Source: JBCBSK01 sp039819185
GTDB taxonomy: Bacteria; Pseudomonadota; Alphaproteobacteria; Rhizobiales; Tepidamorphaceae
Assembly: GCA_039819185.1 (NCBI GenBank)
Contig: JBCBSK010000060.1
Span: forward strand, 1 to 19,502
Direction: 5' to 3'
Length of the DNA stretch: 19,502 nucleotides
The notes below the pieces were generated by a model, which was given only the letters and a program-made list of their open reading frames with translations, did not search any database and was not told the origin of the DNA. Below, piece by piece: positions 8,328 through 15,515 of the stretch; position 1 is the stretch's first letter, and each line of letters starts with the position of its first letter. The translations under genes and the position numbers were made by a program.

Positions 8328-9056
8328 ATGGCCATGTCCGACGCGCCAGCACGTGACACAGACAATGCTCAGAGCGATACCGAAACGGTTGCAGCGCACA
8401 GCGGCGGGGAGGGCGAGCGCAAGCTGCGCGAGGCGCTCCGATCCGCCCGCATCGTTGAAGCGGACCGGTCGGACGTGATCGTCGCCATTCGCGATGGCGA
8501 AACCGCGCGGCTTGAACTTCTGCGTGAGGAACTCGCAGATGTCTTCGCCGCGATCCCCGAGGATGCCGACCTGTTGGCGTGCGAAATCCTGCCCGGCAAT
8601 CCGCCAAGACTTTGGATCGACGTGTTGGCTTACGTCGTCATGGGTAATGACAAGCGGACCTATCGCTTCCTGCGCTCAGCACGTAATGGCCGCCAGGTCT
8701 TGCTTGAAACCGCCAACATTCAGGATGTAGCGGCTCGGATCACGCAATATGTCGCTCACCGGCTGATCGAGCGGGAACGCGCGCTCGCCTCCGACGAATT
8801 GATCGAAACGCCGATAGCGGCTGCCACTCAGCCTCTGTCGGATGCACCGGCCGCCCCGGTGGAGGCCGACGAGGACAAGGAGACGCAGCAGCGCAAGCCA
8901 GATTCAAGCGACACACCTGCGCCCTCTCAATCAGTCGCGCCTAACGACACCTCGCGCGGCGCGCGCGTCTGGTCGCCGGTCGTTGGATTTCTGCTCGGTA
9001 TCCTGGCTGGTGCTGGTGGTCTCCTGGCAGTGGGATATGTCCTGATCAATCAGTAA
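8328..9056 (+). CDS. Tail-anchored membrane protein of unknown function
   Basis: I do not assign a function. 242 residues. After a short disordered start, residues about 28-150 form a charged, probably globular alpha/beta region (SDVIVAIRDGETARLELLREE, then PPRLWIDVLAYVVMGNDKRTYRF) that has the look of a conserved cytoplasmic domain; I recall similar uncharacterised proteins in Alphaproteobacteria but cannot verify this. Residues about 150-212 are a low-complexity linker rich in Pro, Ala, Glu, Asp and Ser. The last 25 residues are one membrane helix (VVGFLLGILAGAGGLLAVGYVL) with only three residues after it, which fits C-terminal anchoring with the domain facing the cytoplasm. The ATG at 8328 follows GGGGGAC; ATG 8334 is an alternative, and the open frame back to 8244 runs through the promoter region. 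Its 3' end overlaps the metallophosphoesterase by 11 bases. Confidence 0.8.
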   Translation: MAMSDAPARDTDNAQSDTETVAAHSGGEGERKLREALRSARIVEADRSDVIVAIRDGETARLELLREELADVFAAIPEDADLLACEILPGNPPRLWIDVLAYVVMGNDKRTYRFLRSARNGRQVLLETANIQDVAARITQYVAHRLIERERALASDELIETPIAAATQPLSDAPAAPVEADEDKETQQRKPDSSDTPAPSQSVAPNDTSRGARVWSPVVGFLLGILAGAGGLLAVGYVLINQ

Positions 9057-9993
9057 CCCGGCTTGCCGCGCTAAGTCGAAGCTCGCGGTGATCGAGGGTG
9101 TGCACCTCATCATCCACTCCCAGACCCCGGCGCGTTAGCGTTAACGTCCAGCATGACCCGTCACGTCGGACATCGATCAGAGCGTATTGGGCTGCCGGGG
9201 CAGACTTGTAGGCTATTGCCGAGGCTGACGCCGTGCCGATGACCGCAGCGCGGCCAGATGCATGTTCAATCCAGTCCAGCGTAGCGGTGTGATTGTGACC
9301 ATAGAGGATGGCTTCCGCGCCGGCTTTGGTAAGGACGTCTGTCAGAGCCTCGGCATCGTCGAGCGCTCGCCGCGGCCGGCCGAGGCGGGTAAGCGGTGGA
9401 TGGTGGATCAGCACGATCCGGCACAAGCCTTTGGCGCCGGTCTCGATCAAGGTGTTGCGCAGACGCTCAATCTGACCTGATCCCAATCGTCCCGTCGCCA
9501 TGAAGGCGCGCGTCGCGACCGCCGAGGAACAGCCGATCAGCGCCACATCGCCGCGCAGGGCAAGCCATGGAAAGCCGCGATGCGGATCGTTGGCCAACCC
9601 AGCCGGGGCGAGCGGGTTGCGCCGGTCGCCGTCACCGATCAGATAATCGCCCCAGATCTTTCGAACGGCATCGACTGCAGAACTGACATAGACATCGTGA
9701 TTGCCGGGTACGAGGAAGACCCTGCCCGGCGGCCCGAGATGTTCGAGGAAGCGCCGTGCGGCGTGCCATTCGGTCGATGCGGCGACATTGACGAGATCGC
9801 CGGTGACGGCGATTAGATCCGGCTCGTGACGTTTGAGGTCGGTGACGATGCGCTCAAGGATTGCAGCCTGGTGGATGCGCTTGCGCTTGCGCTGCCAATT
9901 GGCATAGCCAAGCGCGCGCTTCGACAGGAGTTCCGGCAGCGGTGGCCGCGCGAACGGGCCGAGGTGCACGTCGGTGAGATGGGCGATCCGCAT
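9046..9993 (-). CDS. Calcineurin-like metallophosphoesterase (3',5'-cAMP phosphodiesterase-like)
   Basis: Dinuclear-metal phosphoesterase, 315 residues. All five metal-binding blocks are present in order: LTDVHLG (Asp8, His10), TGDLVN (Asp66), PGNHD (Asn99, His100), IHHPP (His197, His198) and YGHNH (His233, His235). No signal peptide, so cytoplasmic. The architecture resembles the CpdA/Icc-type cyclic-nucleotide phosphodiesterase group, but the superfamily also cleaves phosphodiesters of nucleotides and lipids, so the substrate is open. The start ATG at 9993 immediately gives the canonical MRIAHLTDVHLG beginning. Convergent with the tail-anchored protein (stop codons overlap by 11 bases). A tiny open frame at 10093-10203 lies 99 bases upstream on the same strand and could share its transcript. 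Confidence 0.9.
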   Translation of the reverse strand: MRIAHLTDVHLGPFARPPLPELLSKRALGYANWQRKRKRIHQAAILERIVTDLKRHEPDLIAVTGDLVNVAASTEWHAARRFLEHLGPPGRVFLVPGNHDVYVSSAVDAVRKIWGDYLIGDGDRRNPLAPAGLANDPHRGFPWLALRGDVALIGCSSAVATRAFMATGRLGSGQIERLRNTLIETGAKGLCRIVLIHHPPLTRLGRPRRALDDAEALTDVLTKAGAEAILYGHNHTATLDWIEHASGRAAVIGTASASAIAYKSAPAAQYALIDVRRDGSCWTLTLTRRGLGVDDEVHTLDHRELRLSAASRVTD

Positions 9994-10092
9994 GGGATCG
10001 TCCTAGCATGCGTGACGAGGCGACGCACACGAACAGTTATGGCGATGCTAAGGTCCGGCCAGCGTAAACATCCGATGGATCGGTTTCAGAGA

Positions 10093-10203
10093 CTAGTTCC
10101 CTGAAAAGGTCATCAGATCGCAGGCCATGCGGCCATCGCGGATCGTGATGTCGGGCTGCCAGACGAAGCGCGGCTTGCGCCAGAAGAATAGGTAGCGGAA
10201 CAT
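10093..10203 (-). CDS. Candidate small protein, 36 residues
   Basis: An ATG at 10203 opens a 36-residue frame ending in TAG at 10093. It begins MFRYLFFWRKPRFVW and ends LMTFSGN; a short aromatic, hydrophobic, basic start (four Phe, two Trp and one Tyr in 15 residues) is followed by a DITIRDGR-like polar segment. The ribosome-binding site is strong: AAGGAG nine bases before the ATG, better than that of most larger genes here. The gap between the flanking genes is otherwise empty and AT-rich upstream of this frame, as expected of a promoter. I do not recognise a family. It lies 99 bases upstream of the metallophosphoesterase, same strand. The evidence is initiation signal plus position; conservation has not been tested. 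Confidence 0.55.
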   Translation of the reverse strand: MFRYLFFWRKPRFVWQPDITIRDGRMACDLMTFSGN

Positions 10204-10284
10204 TGGTTTAAGCTCCTTGCGGAAAAAGCGGATGATTTTCAGAGTTTCGTGAGTGCGAGTGAATATTTGGTCTGCAAAAGCGGC

Positions 10285-10312
10285 AAATTCTGGACAGTTT
10301 GTCGCAGAATTT
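10285..10312. promoter_or_regulatory. Long hairpin in the AT-rich gap upstream of the small protein and the Nudix gene
   Basis: AAATTCTG (10285-10292) pairs with CAGAATTT (10305-10312) and the adjoining GACA (10293-10296) pairs with TGTC (10300-10303), giving a 12-base-pair stem with one bulged G and a three-base loop. It lies 82 bases before the small-protein start and 94 bases before the Nudix start. No T-run follows on the minus strand; on the plus strand only TTTT follows. Leader structure, operator or part of a small RNA are all possible. Confidence 0.45.
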
Positions 10313-10406
10313 TGAAACTGAGCCCTGCGTCTGACGCATGGCTTAATTCACCACCCTTTCACGTGTTACGAGACTGTGATGACGTTAACGATCTCGGACC
10401 TGCCTC

Positions 10407-10886
10407 ATGCCCGAAGACAAATCGCCAGCATTCCGGTTTTTGCGTCGCCTGGTCCTGGCACCGTATTGGCGGCTGAGCCGGGGCATGTTGTTCGGCGTGA
10501 GGGGGCTGGTGCTTGATGACGAAGGCCGCGTTCTGCTGATCCGTCACAGCTATACGCCAGGCTGGTATCTGCCGGGTGGTGGCGTTGAGCGTGGTGAGAC
10601 AATGCGTTTGGCGCTTGATCGTGAACTTGCCGAGGAGGCGTTAATCGAGGCCACCGCAGCGCCGGACCTGTTTGCGCTCTATTCCAACGACGCCACGTTG
10701 CGTGGCGATCATGTCGCGCTGTTCGTTGTGCGCGCCTGGCGGTCATTGGGCGACTTCAAGCCCACTGGTGAGATCACAGGCCACAACTGGTTTGCGCCTG
10801 ATGCGCTTCCGGACGACGCAACGCCCGGAACGCGGCGCCGGCTTGATGAAGTCCTCGCCGGCGCCCCCGTGTCCGAGCACTGGTGA
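10407..10886 (+). CDS. Nudix hydrolase
   Basis: Hydrolase of nucleoside-diphosphate-linked compounds, 159 residues, cytoplasmic or peripheral. The Nudix box is GGVERGETMRLALDRELAEE: Gly58, Glu64, Arg72, Glu73, Glu76 and Glu77 match the G-x5-E-x7-RE-U-x-EE pattern, with Ala78 in place of the usual final Gly. The fold begins GVRGLVLDDEGRVLLIRHSY, and PGWYLPGGGVE precedes the box. An N-terminal extension of about 28 residues (RFLRRLVLAPYWRLSRG) is basic and aromatic, possibly membrane-interacting. The stop is four bases from the stop of the convergent glutathionyl-hydroquinone reductase. Substrate unknown. Confidence 0.9.
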   Translation: MPEDKSPAFRFLRRLVLAPYWRLSRGMLFGVRGLVLDDEGRVLLIRHSYTPGWYLPGGGVERGETMRLALDRELAEEALIEATAAPDLFALYSNDATLRGDHVALFVVRAWRSLGDFKPTGEITGHNWFAPDALPDDATPGTRRRLDEVLAGAPVSEHW

Positions 10887-10890
10887 GCGA

Positions 10891-11880
10891 TTATGCCGCC
10901 GCCTTGAACCGGTCCCGGTCATGCGGCGTTGTCAGATCCAGATCGGGGCCGAGCGGTACCACGCGGGTCGGGTTGATCGTCTCGTGGCTGGCATAATAGT
11001 GCCGCTTGATGTGATCCATGTTCACCGTCTCTGCGACGCCAGGCACCTGGTAAAGTTCGCGCAGATAGTTCCTGAGGTTCGGATAGTCCTCTATCTGTCG
11101 GATGTTGCACTTGAAGTGGCCGACATAGACTGGATCGAAGCGAACCAGCGTCGTGAACAATCGCCAATCGGCCTCGGTGATCTGGTCACCGACGAGATAG
11201 CGTTGGCGACCGAGGCGAGCATCCAGATCATCGAGTGTTTCAAACAGCGCCGTGACAGCCTCTTCATAGGCTGACTGCGTTGTTGCGAAGCCGGACTTGT
11301 AGACGCCGTTGTTCACCCGGTCGTAGACGGTTGCGTTGATCGCGTCGATCTCGTCGCGAAGTGCTGCGGGATAGGAGTCGACCGATTTGGCGGCGATGCC
11401 AGCGAACGCTGTGTTGAACATGCGGATGATCTCGGACGACTCGTTGGAGACGATTGTCTCGGTCTCCTTGTCCCAGAGCACCGGAACAGTCACTCGGCCC
11501 GTATAGGTCGGGTCCGCCTTGGTGTAGATCTCATGCATCTTGGCGGCGCCGTTGACACTGTCCGGAACAGCGCCGGGGGCATTGGAGAACACCCAGCCAT
11601 GTTCATGCATGAGCGGGTCCACCACACTGACCGAGATCGCCTCCTCCAGCCCCTTCAACTTGCGGAAGATCAGCGTCCGATGCGCCCAGGGGCAGGCGAG
11701 GGAGACATAGAGATGGTAGCGGCCGGTCTCCGCCTTGAAGCCGCCCTTGCCGGTCGGGCCGGCAGTGCCATCAGGCGTCACCCAGTTGCGAAAGCTTGAG
11801 TCCTTGCGGACAAACTTTCCGCCCGTGGCTTTGGTATCATACCACTGGTCGTGCCAGATGCCGTCGATCAGAAGGCCCAT
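10891..11880 (-). CDS. yqjG: Glutathionyl-hydroquinone reductase (Xi-class glutathione transferase, YqjG/ECM4 family)
   Basis: Reduces glutathionyl-hydroquinones to hydroquinones using glutathione; cytoplasmic. 329 residues, essentially the length of the E. coli homologue. The N-terminal half carries the diagnostic YVSLACPWAHRTLI with the catalytic cysteine at 63, then VPVLWDKETETIVSNESSEI, the glutathione-binding strand of the thioredoxin-like domain. The C-terminal helical domain has YLVGDQITEADWRLFTTLVRFDPVY and HIKRHYYASH, both typical of the family. The start ATG at 11880 has GGGAGA upstream; the longer open frame back to 12222 only runs antisense through wrbA. It lies 35 bases downstream of wrbA on the same strand, probably co-transcribed. 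The two enzymes act on neighbouring steps of quinone metabolism. Confidence 0.93.
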   Translation of the reverse strand: MGLLIDGIWHDQWYDTKATGGKFVRKDSSFRNWVTPDGTAGPTGKGGFKAETGRYHLYVSLACPWAHRTLIFRKLKGLEEAISVSVVDPLMHEHGWVFSNAPGAVPDSVNGAAKMHEIYTKADPTYTGRVTVPVLWDKETETIVSNESSEIIRMFNTAFAGIAAKSVDSYPAALRDEIDAINATVYDRVNNGVYKSGFATTQSAYEEAVTALFETLDDLDARLGRQRYLVGDQITEADWRLFTTLVRFDPVYVGHFKCNIRQIEDYPNLRNYLRELYQVPGVAETVNMDHIKRHYYASHETINPTRVVPLGPDLDLTTPHDRDRFKAAA

Positions 11881-11915
11881 GACTGTCTCCCTCGCTTTGG
11901 TTGGGTTTGCGCCGA

Positions 11916-12515
11916 TCAGGCGCTTAGTTTCGCCGCGATGCCGGCAACATGCGCTCCTTGTGCCCGTGCCAGCCCGAGTTCCAGTTCGGTTGGCTGGCGG
12001 CTGCCATCGGCGCCGGCGATGGTCGACGCACCATAAGGCGAACCGCCGCGCACTTCCGATGTGCTCGCCAGATCCTGGTTCGAATAGGGCAGACCGACGA
12101 GCACCATGCCGTGATGGATCAGCGTGTTGAAGAACGATGTGATTGTCGTCTCGTTGCCGCCGCCGGTGCCGGTCGAGGTGAACACGCTGCCGACCTTCCC
12201 GATCAGCGCGCCCTTGGCCCAAAGGCCGCCAGTCTGGTCGAGGAAGGTGCGCATCTGGCCGCTCATATTGCCAAACCGCGTCGGTGTGCCGAAGATGATT
12301 GCGTCATAGTCGCCAAGTTCGCCAGGGTCTGCGACCGGGGCGGCTTGATCCGCCTTCATGTTGAACTGTGCCAGCAGGTCCGGCGACATGGTTTCGGGCA
12401 CGCGCTTGATCGTGACCTGACTGTCCGCAACGGACCGTGCACCTTCAGCGACCGCGCCGGCCAGCGTCTCGATGTGGCCGTAGCTCGAATGATACAGAAC
12501 CAGAATCTTCGCCAT
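11916..12515 (-). CDS. wrbA: NAD(P)H:quinone oxidoreductase, WrbA type
   Basis: Flavodoxin-like FMN enzyme that reduces quinones by two electrons, avoiding semiquinones; cytoplasmic tetramer. 199 residues, the family length. The FMN phosphate loop is SSYGHIETLA (from Ser10). GTPTRFGNMSGQMRTFLDQTGGLW and TSTGTGGGNETTI form the isoalloxazine and NAD(P)H site, and the C-terminal part has PYGASTIAGADGSRQP. The start at 12515 gives the canonical MAKILVLYHSS; a second ATG two codons upstream (12521) is possible, but GGAG sits 9 bases from the 12515 ATG and only 3 from the other. First gene of a probable operon with the glutathionyl-hydroquinone reductase and divergent from the LysR-type gene at 12654, the likely regulator. 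Confidence 0.94.
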   Translation of the reverse strand: MAKILVLYHSSYGHIETLAGAVAEGARSVADSQVTIKRVPETMSPDLLAQFNMKADQAAPVADPGELGDYDAIIFGTPTRFGNMSGQMRTFLDQTGGLWAKGALIGKVGSVFTSTGTGGGNETTITSFFNTLIHHGMVLVGLPYSNQDLASTSEVRGGSPYGASTIAGADGSRQPTELELGLARAQGAHVAGIAAKLSA

Positions 12516-12568
12516 TGTCATGCTCTCCATCCAGATAGGCCGCAACGCGGCGCCTGTAATGGATCTGA

Positions 12569-12605
12569 CATAGCCGTTGCTATGAAGCGCTACAGGATGG
12601 CATAG
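12569..12605. promoter_or_regulatory. CATAG half-site cluster in the wrbA promoter region
   Basis: CATAGC (12569-12574) and GCTATG (12579-12584) form a perfect 6-base inverted repeat around CGTT, and a third CATAG follows at 12601-12605. All lie 54-90 bases upstream of the wrbA start. They could be activator half-sites or a hairpin. No family consensus is recognised. Confidence 0.3.
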
Positions 12606-12614
12606 GCACAAAAG

Positions 12615-12637
12615 ATTGTTCTCTTGAACCGAACAAT
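12615..12637. promoter_or_regulatory. LysR-type regulator binding dyad in the wrbA/lysR divergent promoter
   Basis: ATTGTTC (12615-12621) and GAACAAT (12631-12637) are perfect inverted arms around 9 bases. The dyad contains the T-N11-A arrangement that LysR-type regulators recognise. It lies 17 bases before the ATG of the LysR-type gene and 100 bases upstream of wrbA, the usual arrangement for autorepression combined with control of the divergent target. Confidence 0.65.
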
Positions 12638-12653
12638 AGCAGGAGCGTGTTGT

Positions 12654-13571
12654 ATGGACCGGCTGGCCGAAATCGATGCCTATGTCGCCATTGTCGAAGC
12701 CGGCGGCATCGGCGCTGCGGCGCGGCGCAAGGACATCGCGAAATCTGCCGTCAGCCGGCGTCTGAAGGATCTTGAGGAGCGGCTCGGCGTGCGCCTCATC
12801 AACCGCACCACGCGCCGCTTCAGCCTAACCGAGACCGGCCAAGCCTATTATGAACGGGCCGCCCGCATTCTGGCTGATCTCGACGAGGCCGATCTGGCAG
12901 CCGCGCAGGTTCATGGAACGCTCCAGGGGCGCCTCAAGATTGGCGCGCCGATGTCCTTCGGGCTGTTGCATCTCGCGCCGGCACTGGCCAGTTTCATGGC
13001 GCAGCATCCCCGTCTCAGCGTCGAACTCGACTTGAACGATCGCCACGTTGATCTGATTGACGAAGGGTTTGACGTGACGCTTCGCATCGGCACGCTCGCC
13101 GATTCCAGCATGATTGCGCGGCGGCTGGCACCGATCCGCTCGGTCTGCGTGGCAAGCCCTGATTATCTCGCTGCCAACGGCACACCTGAAACGCCACTGG
13201 ATCTGGAGGCGCATCAGGGCCTGCGCTATTCCAACGTGCCGGAGCGACGCTATTGGGCGGCGATCGATCCCAGCGGAGCGGAGGTATCGCCGCGTGTGCC
13301 GACCAGGCTTCTGGCCAACAATGGGGACATCCTCTGCCGTGCTGCGGAGGATGGCTTGGGCATTCTGGTCAATCCGGTGTTCATCGTTGCCGACGCCATC
13401 GCCGCGGGCCGTCTGGTTCCAATCCTGACCGATTGCACATGGCCGGAGGTTGCAGCCTATGCCGTCTATCCACCGGGTCGGCATTTGTCAGCCAAGGTGC
13501 GGGCGCTGATTGATCATCTGGTCGATGCATTCGGCGACACGCCCTACTGGGAGGAGTGTCTGTGCGCATGA
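12654..13571 (+). CDS. LysR-family transcriptional regulator
   Basis: DNA-binding regulator, 305 residues, normal for the family. The winged helix-turn-helix occupies about residues 1-60 (GIGAAARRKDIAKSAVSRRLKDLEERLGVRLINRTTRR in pieces), and the effector-binding domain begins near 90 (GRLKIGAPMSFGLLHLAPALASF) with the usual QHPRLSVELDL strand and DVTLRIG. It resembles the CrgA/AaeR-like group controlling aromatic or quinone stress genes, but the inducer is not readable. The start ATG at 12654 has AGGAG 8 bases upstream; the open frame extends to 12624, which would run into the operator. Divergent from wrbA; a perfect dyad at 12615-12637 overlaps the region just before its own start, suggesting autoregulation. 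Confidence 0.92.
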   Translation: MDRLAEIDAYVAIVEAGGIGAAARRKDIAKSAVSRRLKDLEERLGVRLINRTTRRFSLTETGQAYYERAARILADLDEADLAAAQVHGTLQGRLKIGAPMSFGLLHLAPALASFMAQHPRLSVELDLNDRHVDLIDEGFDVTLRIGTLADSSMIARRLAPIRSVCVASPDYLAANGTPETPLDLEAHQGLRYSNVPERRYWAAIDPSGAEVSPRVPTRLLANNGDILCRAAEDGLGILVNPVFIVADAIAAGRLVPILTDCTWPEVAAYAVYPPGRHLSAKVRALIDHLVDAFGDTPYWEECLCA

Positions 13572-13666
13572 GAAAGCGCGGTACGCTTCTTACATAAGCC
13601 TTCCTTAATTTATTGCCGTCAATTCTGTACAGATGGGGATCTTTGCTTTGGCACTGGGGGGTGACA

Positions 13667-15382
13667 ATGCGCAACATGTTTTCACGACTTCCGATCACAT
13701 CTGCAATAGCGCTTTCGAGCGCGTGCTTTCTTGCACTCGCGATGGTTGTCGTTGGCGGTATCGTCTATGTCGTTGCCAGTGGCCAGGCGAGCAACACGGC
13801 TGTCGACAAACAGAATGCGAGCCTGCGTACAGCAGCTACGATCTTCGAAGAGCGTGTCGAGGGCGCGCGCATCAGCTGGACAGCGGATGGTTCGGTCGGA
13901 CGCATTGAACTGGAACGTCTGCCAGAGTTCTCCGATCACGGCATGATCGACACAATTACCCGGATGACCGGCGAAACCGCGACCGTTTTTGCGTGGGACC
14001 CGGAAACCGAGGACTTCTGGCGTGCCACGACCAATATCATCAAGCCGGATGGTAACCGTGCGGTCGGCACGCCGCTTGGCACCGGCGGGGCGGTCTACCC
14101 GGTTATCATGGCGGGCGAGACCTTCGTTGGACGAGCGACAATCCTCGGCAAGGACTATTATACGATTTACGCGCCGATCTTCTCGCCGGCAGATGACGTC
14201 ATCGGTATTCTCTACGCTGGGGTGGAACGTGCTGCCGTTCTCGCCAATGTGCAGGAGCTGATGATGAGCTTCCTGCTGCTTGCGGCGCCTGTCGTGCTGC
14301 TCTTTCTCGCTCTGATCTGGTTCATGGTGCGCTTCCTGATGCGCCCGGTTACCCGTCTTGCCGAGGTGACCGGCAACATTGCCAACGATCAGCTTGACGT
14401 CGATGTGCCTTACACCGAACGCTCTGATCAGATCGGCGGGATGGCTCAGGCTGTCGAGACGCTGAAACAGCGCTCGGCGGAACGCCGTGAGCTTACGGCC
14501 GATCAGGCAAGCAGCAAGGAAGAGGCCGAGCTGCGTCAACGTCAGGTCAGCAAGCTGATCGACGCATTCCGCACGACATCCACAGAACTCTTGATGTCTG
14601 TAGAGGAAACGGCATCGGGCCTTGACCAGACGGCTGAGGCCTTATCAGGCATTGCGCGCGAAAGCACCAACCACTCCTCCGAAACGTCGGCGCTTGCCGA
14701 CGAGGCGACGCAAAACGTCCAGACTGTCGCCGGCGCGGCGGAAGAACTCGCCTCGTCCATTTCGGAAATCTCAAGCCAAGTCGCCCGAACGACCGAGATC
14801 GTCGACCGCGCAACCGAAGGTACCCGCACAACCAATGACAAGGTTTCTGGTCTTGCCGAATCCGCGGCCAAGATCGGTGAAGTCGTCACCCTGATCCAGG
14901 CGATCGCCGAGCAGACAAATCTTCTGGCGCTTAACGCGACAATCGAGGCAGCTCGCGCCGGAGAGGCCGGAAAGGGGTTTGCTGTCGTCGCGTCCGAGGT
15001 CAAGGGCCTTGCAACGCAGACGTCGAAGGCAACCGAAGAGATCGGTGCACAGATCGCCGCCATTCAGGGGGCGACGGAAGAGGCCGTCCAAGCCATCGGC
15101 CACATCGCAGGCATTATGGAAGAGGTGAACTCCTATACCTCGACCATTGCGGCTGCCGTTGAGGAACAAGGGGCAGCGACATCGGAGATCTCGGCCAATG
15201 TGCAGCGGGCCTCCAAAGGCACGACGGCCGTCTCGGAGAATATGTCCAAGTTGGCGGCCACCGTCGACGAGACCTCGTCTTCGGCCGAACGCGTTCTTTC
15301 TGCCTATGACGAGCTTGCTGCCAAGAACGACAGGCTCAAGGCTGAAATCAGCCAGTTCCTCGATGAAGTGACAGCGGCCTGA
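13667..15382 (+). CDS. Methyl-accepting chemotaxis protein with Cache sensor domain
   Basis: Transmembrane chemoreceptor that signals through CheW/CheA, 571 residues. Membrane helix 1 at about 10-37, a periplasmic Cache (Cache_3-Cache_2 type) domain at about 38-195 (MIDTITRMTGETATVFAW, VGRATILGKDYYTIYAP, IGILYAGVE), membrane helix 2 at about 199-224, HAMP at about 225-275, and the cytoplasmic coiled-coil signalling domain from about 300 to 560. The invariant hairpin tip EQTNLLALNATIEAARAGEAGKG is at 415-437. AVEEQGAATSEI resembles a methylation/adaptation segment. It ends FLDEVTAA; there is no C-terminal CheR-binding pentapeptide. The ATG at 13667 follows GGGGGG; a TTG 18 codons upstream is possible in frame but has no such signal. 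No other chemotaxis gene is near, so it is a stand-alone receptor with unknown ligand. Confidence 0.95.
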   Translation: MRNMFSRLPITSAIALSSACFLALAMVVVGGIVYVVASGQASNTAVDKQNASLRTAATIFEERVEGARISWTADGSVGRIELERLPEFSDHGMIDTITRMTGETATVFAWDPETEDFWRATTNIIKPDGNRAVGTPLGTGGAVYPVIMAGETFVGRATILGKDYYTIYAPIFSPADDVIGILYAGVERAAVLANVQELMMSFLLLAAPVVLLFLALIWFMVRFLMRPVTRLAEVTGNIANDQLDVDVPYTERSDQIGGMAQAVETLKQRSAERRELTADQASSKEEAELRQRQVSKLIDAFRTTSTELLMSVEETASGLDQTAEALSGIARESTNHSSETSALADEATQNVQTVAGAAEELASSISEISSQVARTTEIVDRATEGTRTTNDKVSGLAESAAKIGEVVTLIQAIAEQTNLLALNATIEAARAGEAGKGFAVVASEVKGLATQTSKATEEIGAQIAAIQGATEEAVQAIGHIAGIMEEVNSYTSTIAAAVEEQGAATSEISANVQRASKGTTAVSENMSKLAATVDETSSSAERVLSAYDELAAKNDRLKAEISQFLDEVTAA

Positions 15383-15392
15383 TGCCTCCCCC

Positions 15393-15417
15393 TCAACGCT
15401 CTCATCAGCAGCGTTGA
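15393..15417 (+). terminator. Stem-loop after the chemoreceptor gene
   Basis: TCAACGCT (15393-15400) and AGCGTTGA (15410-15417) form a perfect 8-base-pair stem with a 9-base loop, starting 11 bases after the chemoreceptor stop codon. The T-run of a strong intrinsic terminator is missing (TCTACGCTCG follows), so it may be a weak terminator or an RNA-stabilising 3' structure. Confidence 0.45.
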
Positions 15418-15436
15418 TCTACGCTCGTCGCTTCTG

Positions 15437-15515
15437 GAGACGGGCTCGACAGTCAAACGACGCCATGATACGCAGCGCGCCGGGTCTACTGACCAGACGA
15501 AATTGAGCCCGTTTC
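15437..15515 (+). other. Long paired element in the chemoreceptor-GNAT gap
   Basis: The 11-base segment at 15437-15447 (GAGACGGGCTC) can pair along its whole length with 15505-15515 (GAGCCCGTTTC) in plus-strand RNA, with one G-U pair. The 57 bases between them contain a small hairpin, GGTC (15483-15486) with GACC (15491-15494). This could be a structured 3' region or a small RNA. It does not match an RNA family I know, and chance is possible. Confidence 0.3.

Larger units (their letters stand above)
9994..10406. other. Intergenic region between metallophosphoesterase and Nudix genes
   Basis: A 413-base gap without a large gene. It holds the 36-residue frame (10093-10203, minus) and the hairpin at 10285-10312. 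The part from about 10210 to 10330 is clearly richer in A+T than the flanking coding DNA, consistent with divergent promoters for the small protein and the Nudix gene. I could not identify a convincing -35/-10 pair. Bases 9994-10092 show nothing I can name. Confidence 0.5.

Noticed and set aside
11881..12222. A 5' extension of the glutathionyl-hydroquinone reductase frame to 12222.
   Set aside because: It runs through the wrbA coding region in another frame; the ATG at 11880 has a ribosome-binding site and gives the family N-terminus.
13574..13590. AAGCG/CGCTT stem after the LysR-type gene as a terminator.
   Set aside because: Only five base pairs and no proper T-run.
13624..13633. Ten-base palindrome TCTGTACAGA upstream of the chemoreceptor.
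   Set aside because: Single, short, and without a second copy or known consensus; chance is likely.
13613..13666. TTG start that would lengthen the chemoreceptor by 18 residues.
   Set aside because: The added residues precede the first membrane helix without a ribosome-binding site, whereas ATG 13667 follows a G-rich one.
13652..13669. TGGCAC before the chemoreceptor start, resembling the -24 box of a sigma-54 promoter.
   Set aside because: No TTGC-type -12 element at the right spacing, and the site overlaps the G-rich ribosome-binding region next to the ATG.
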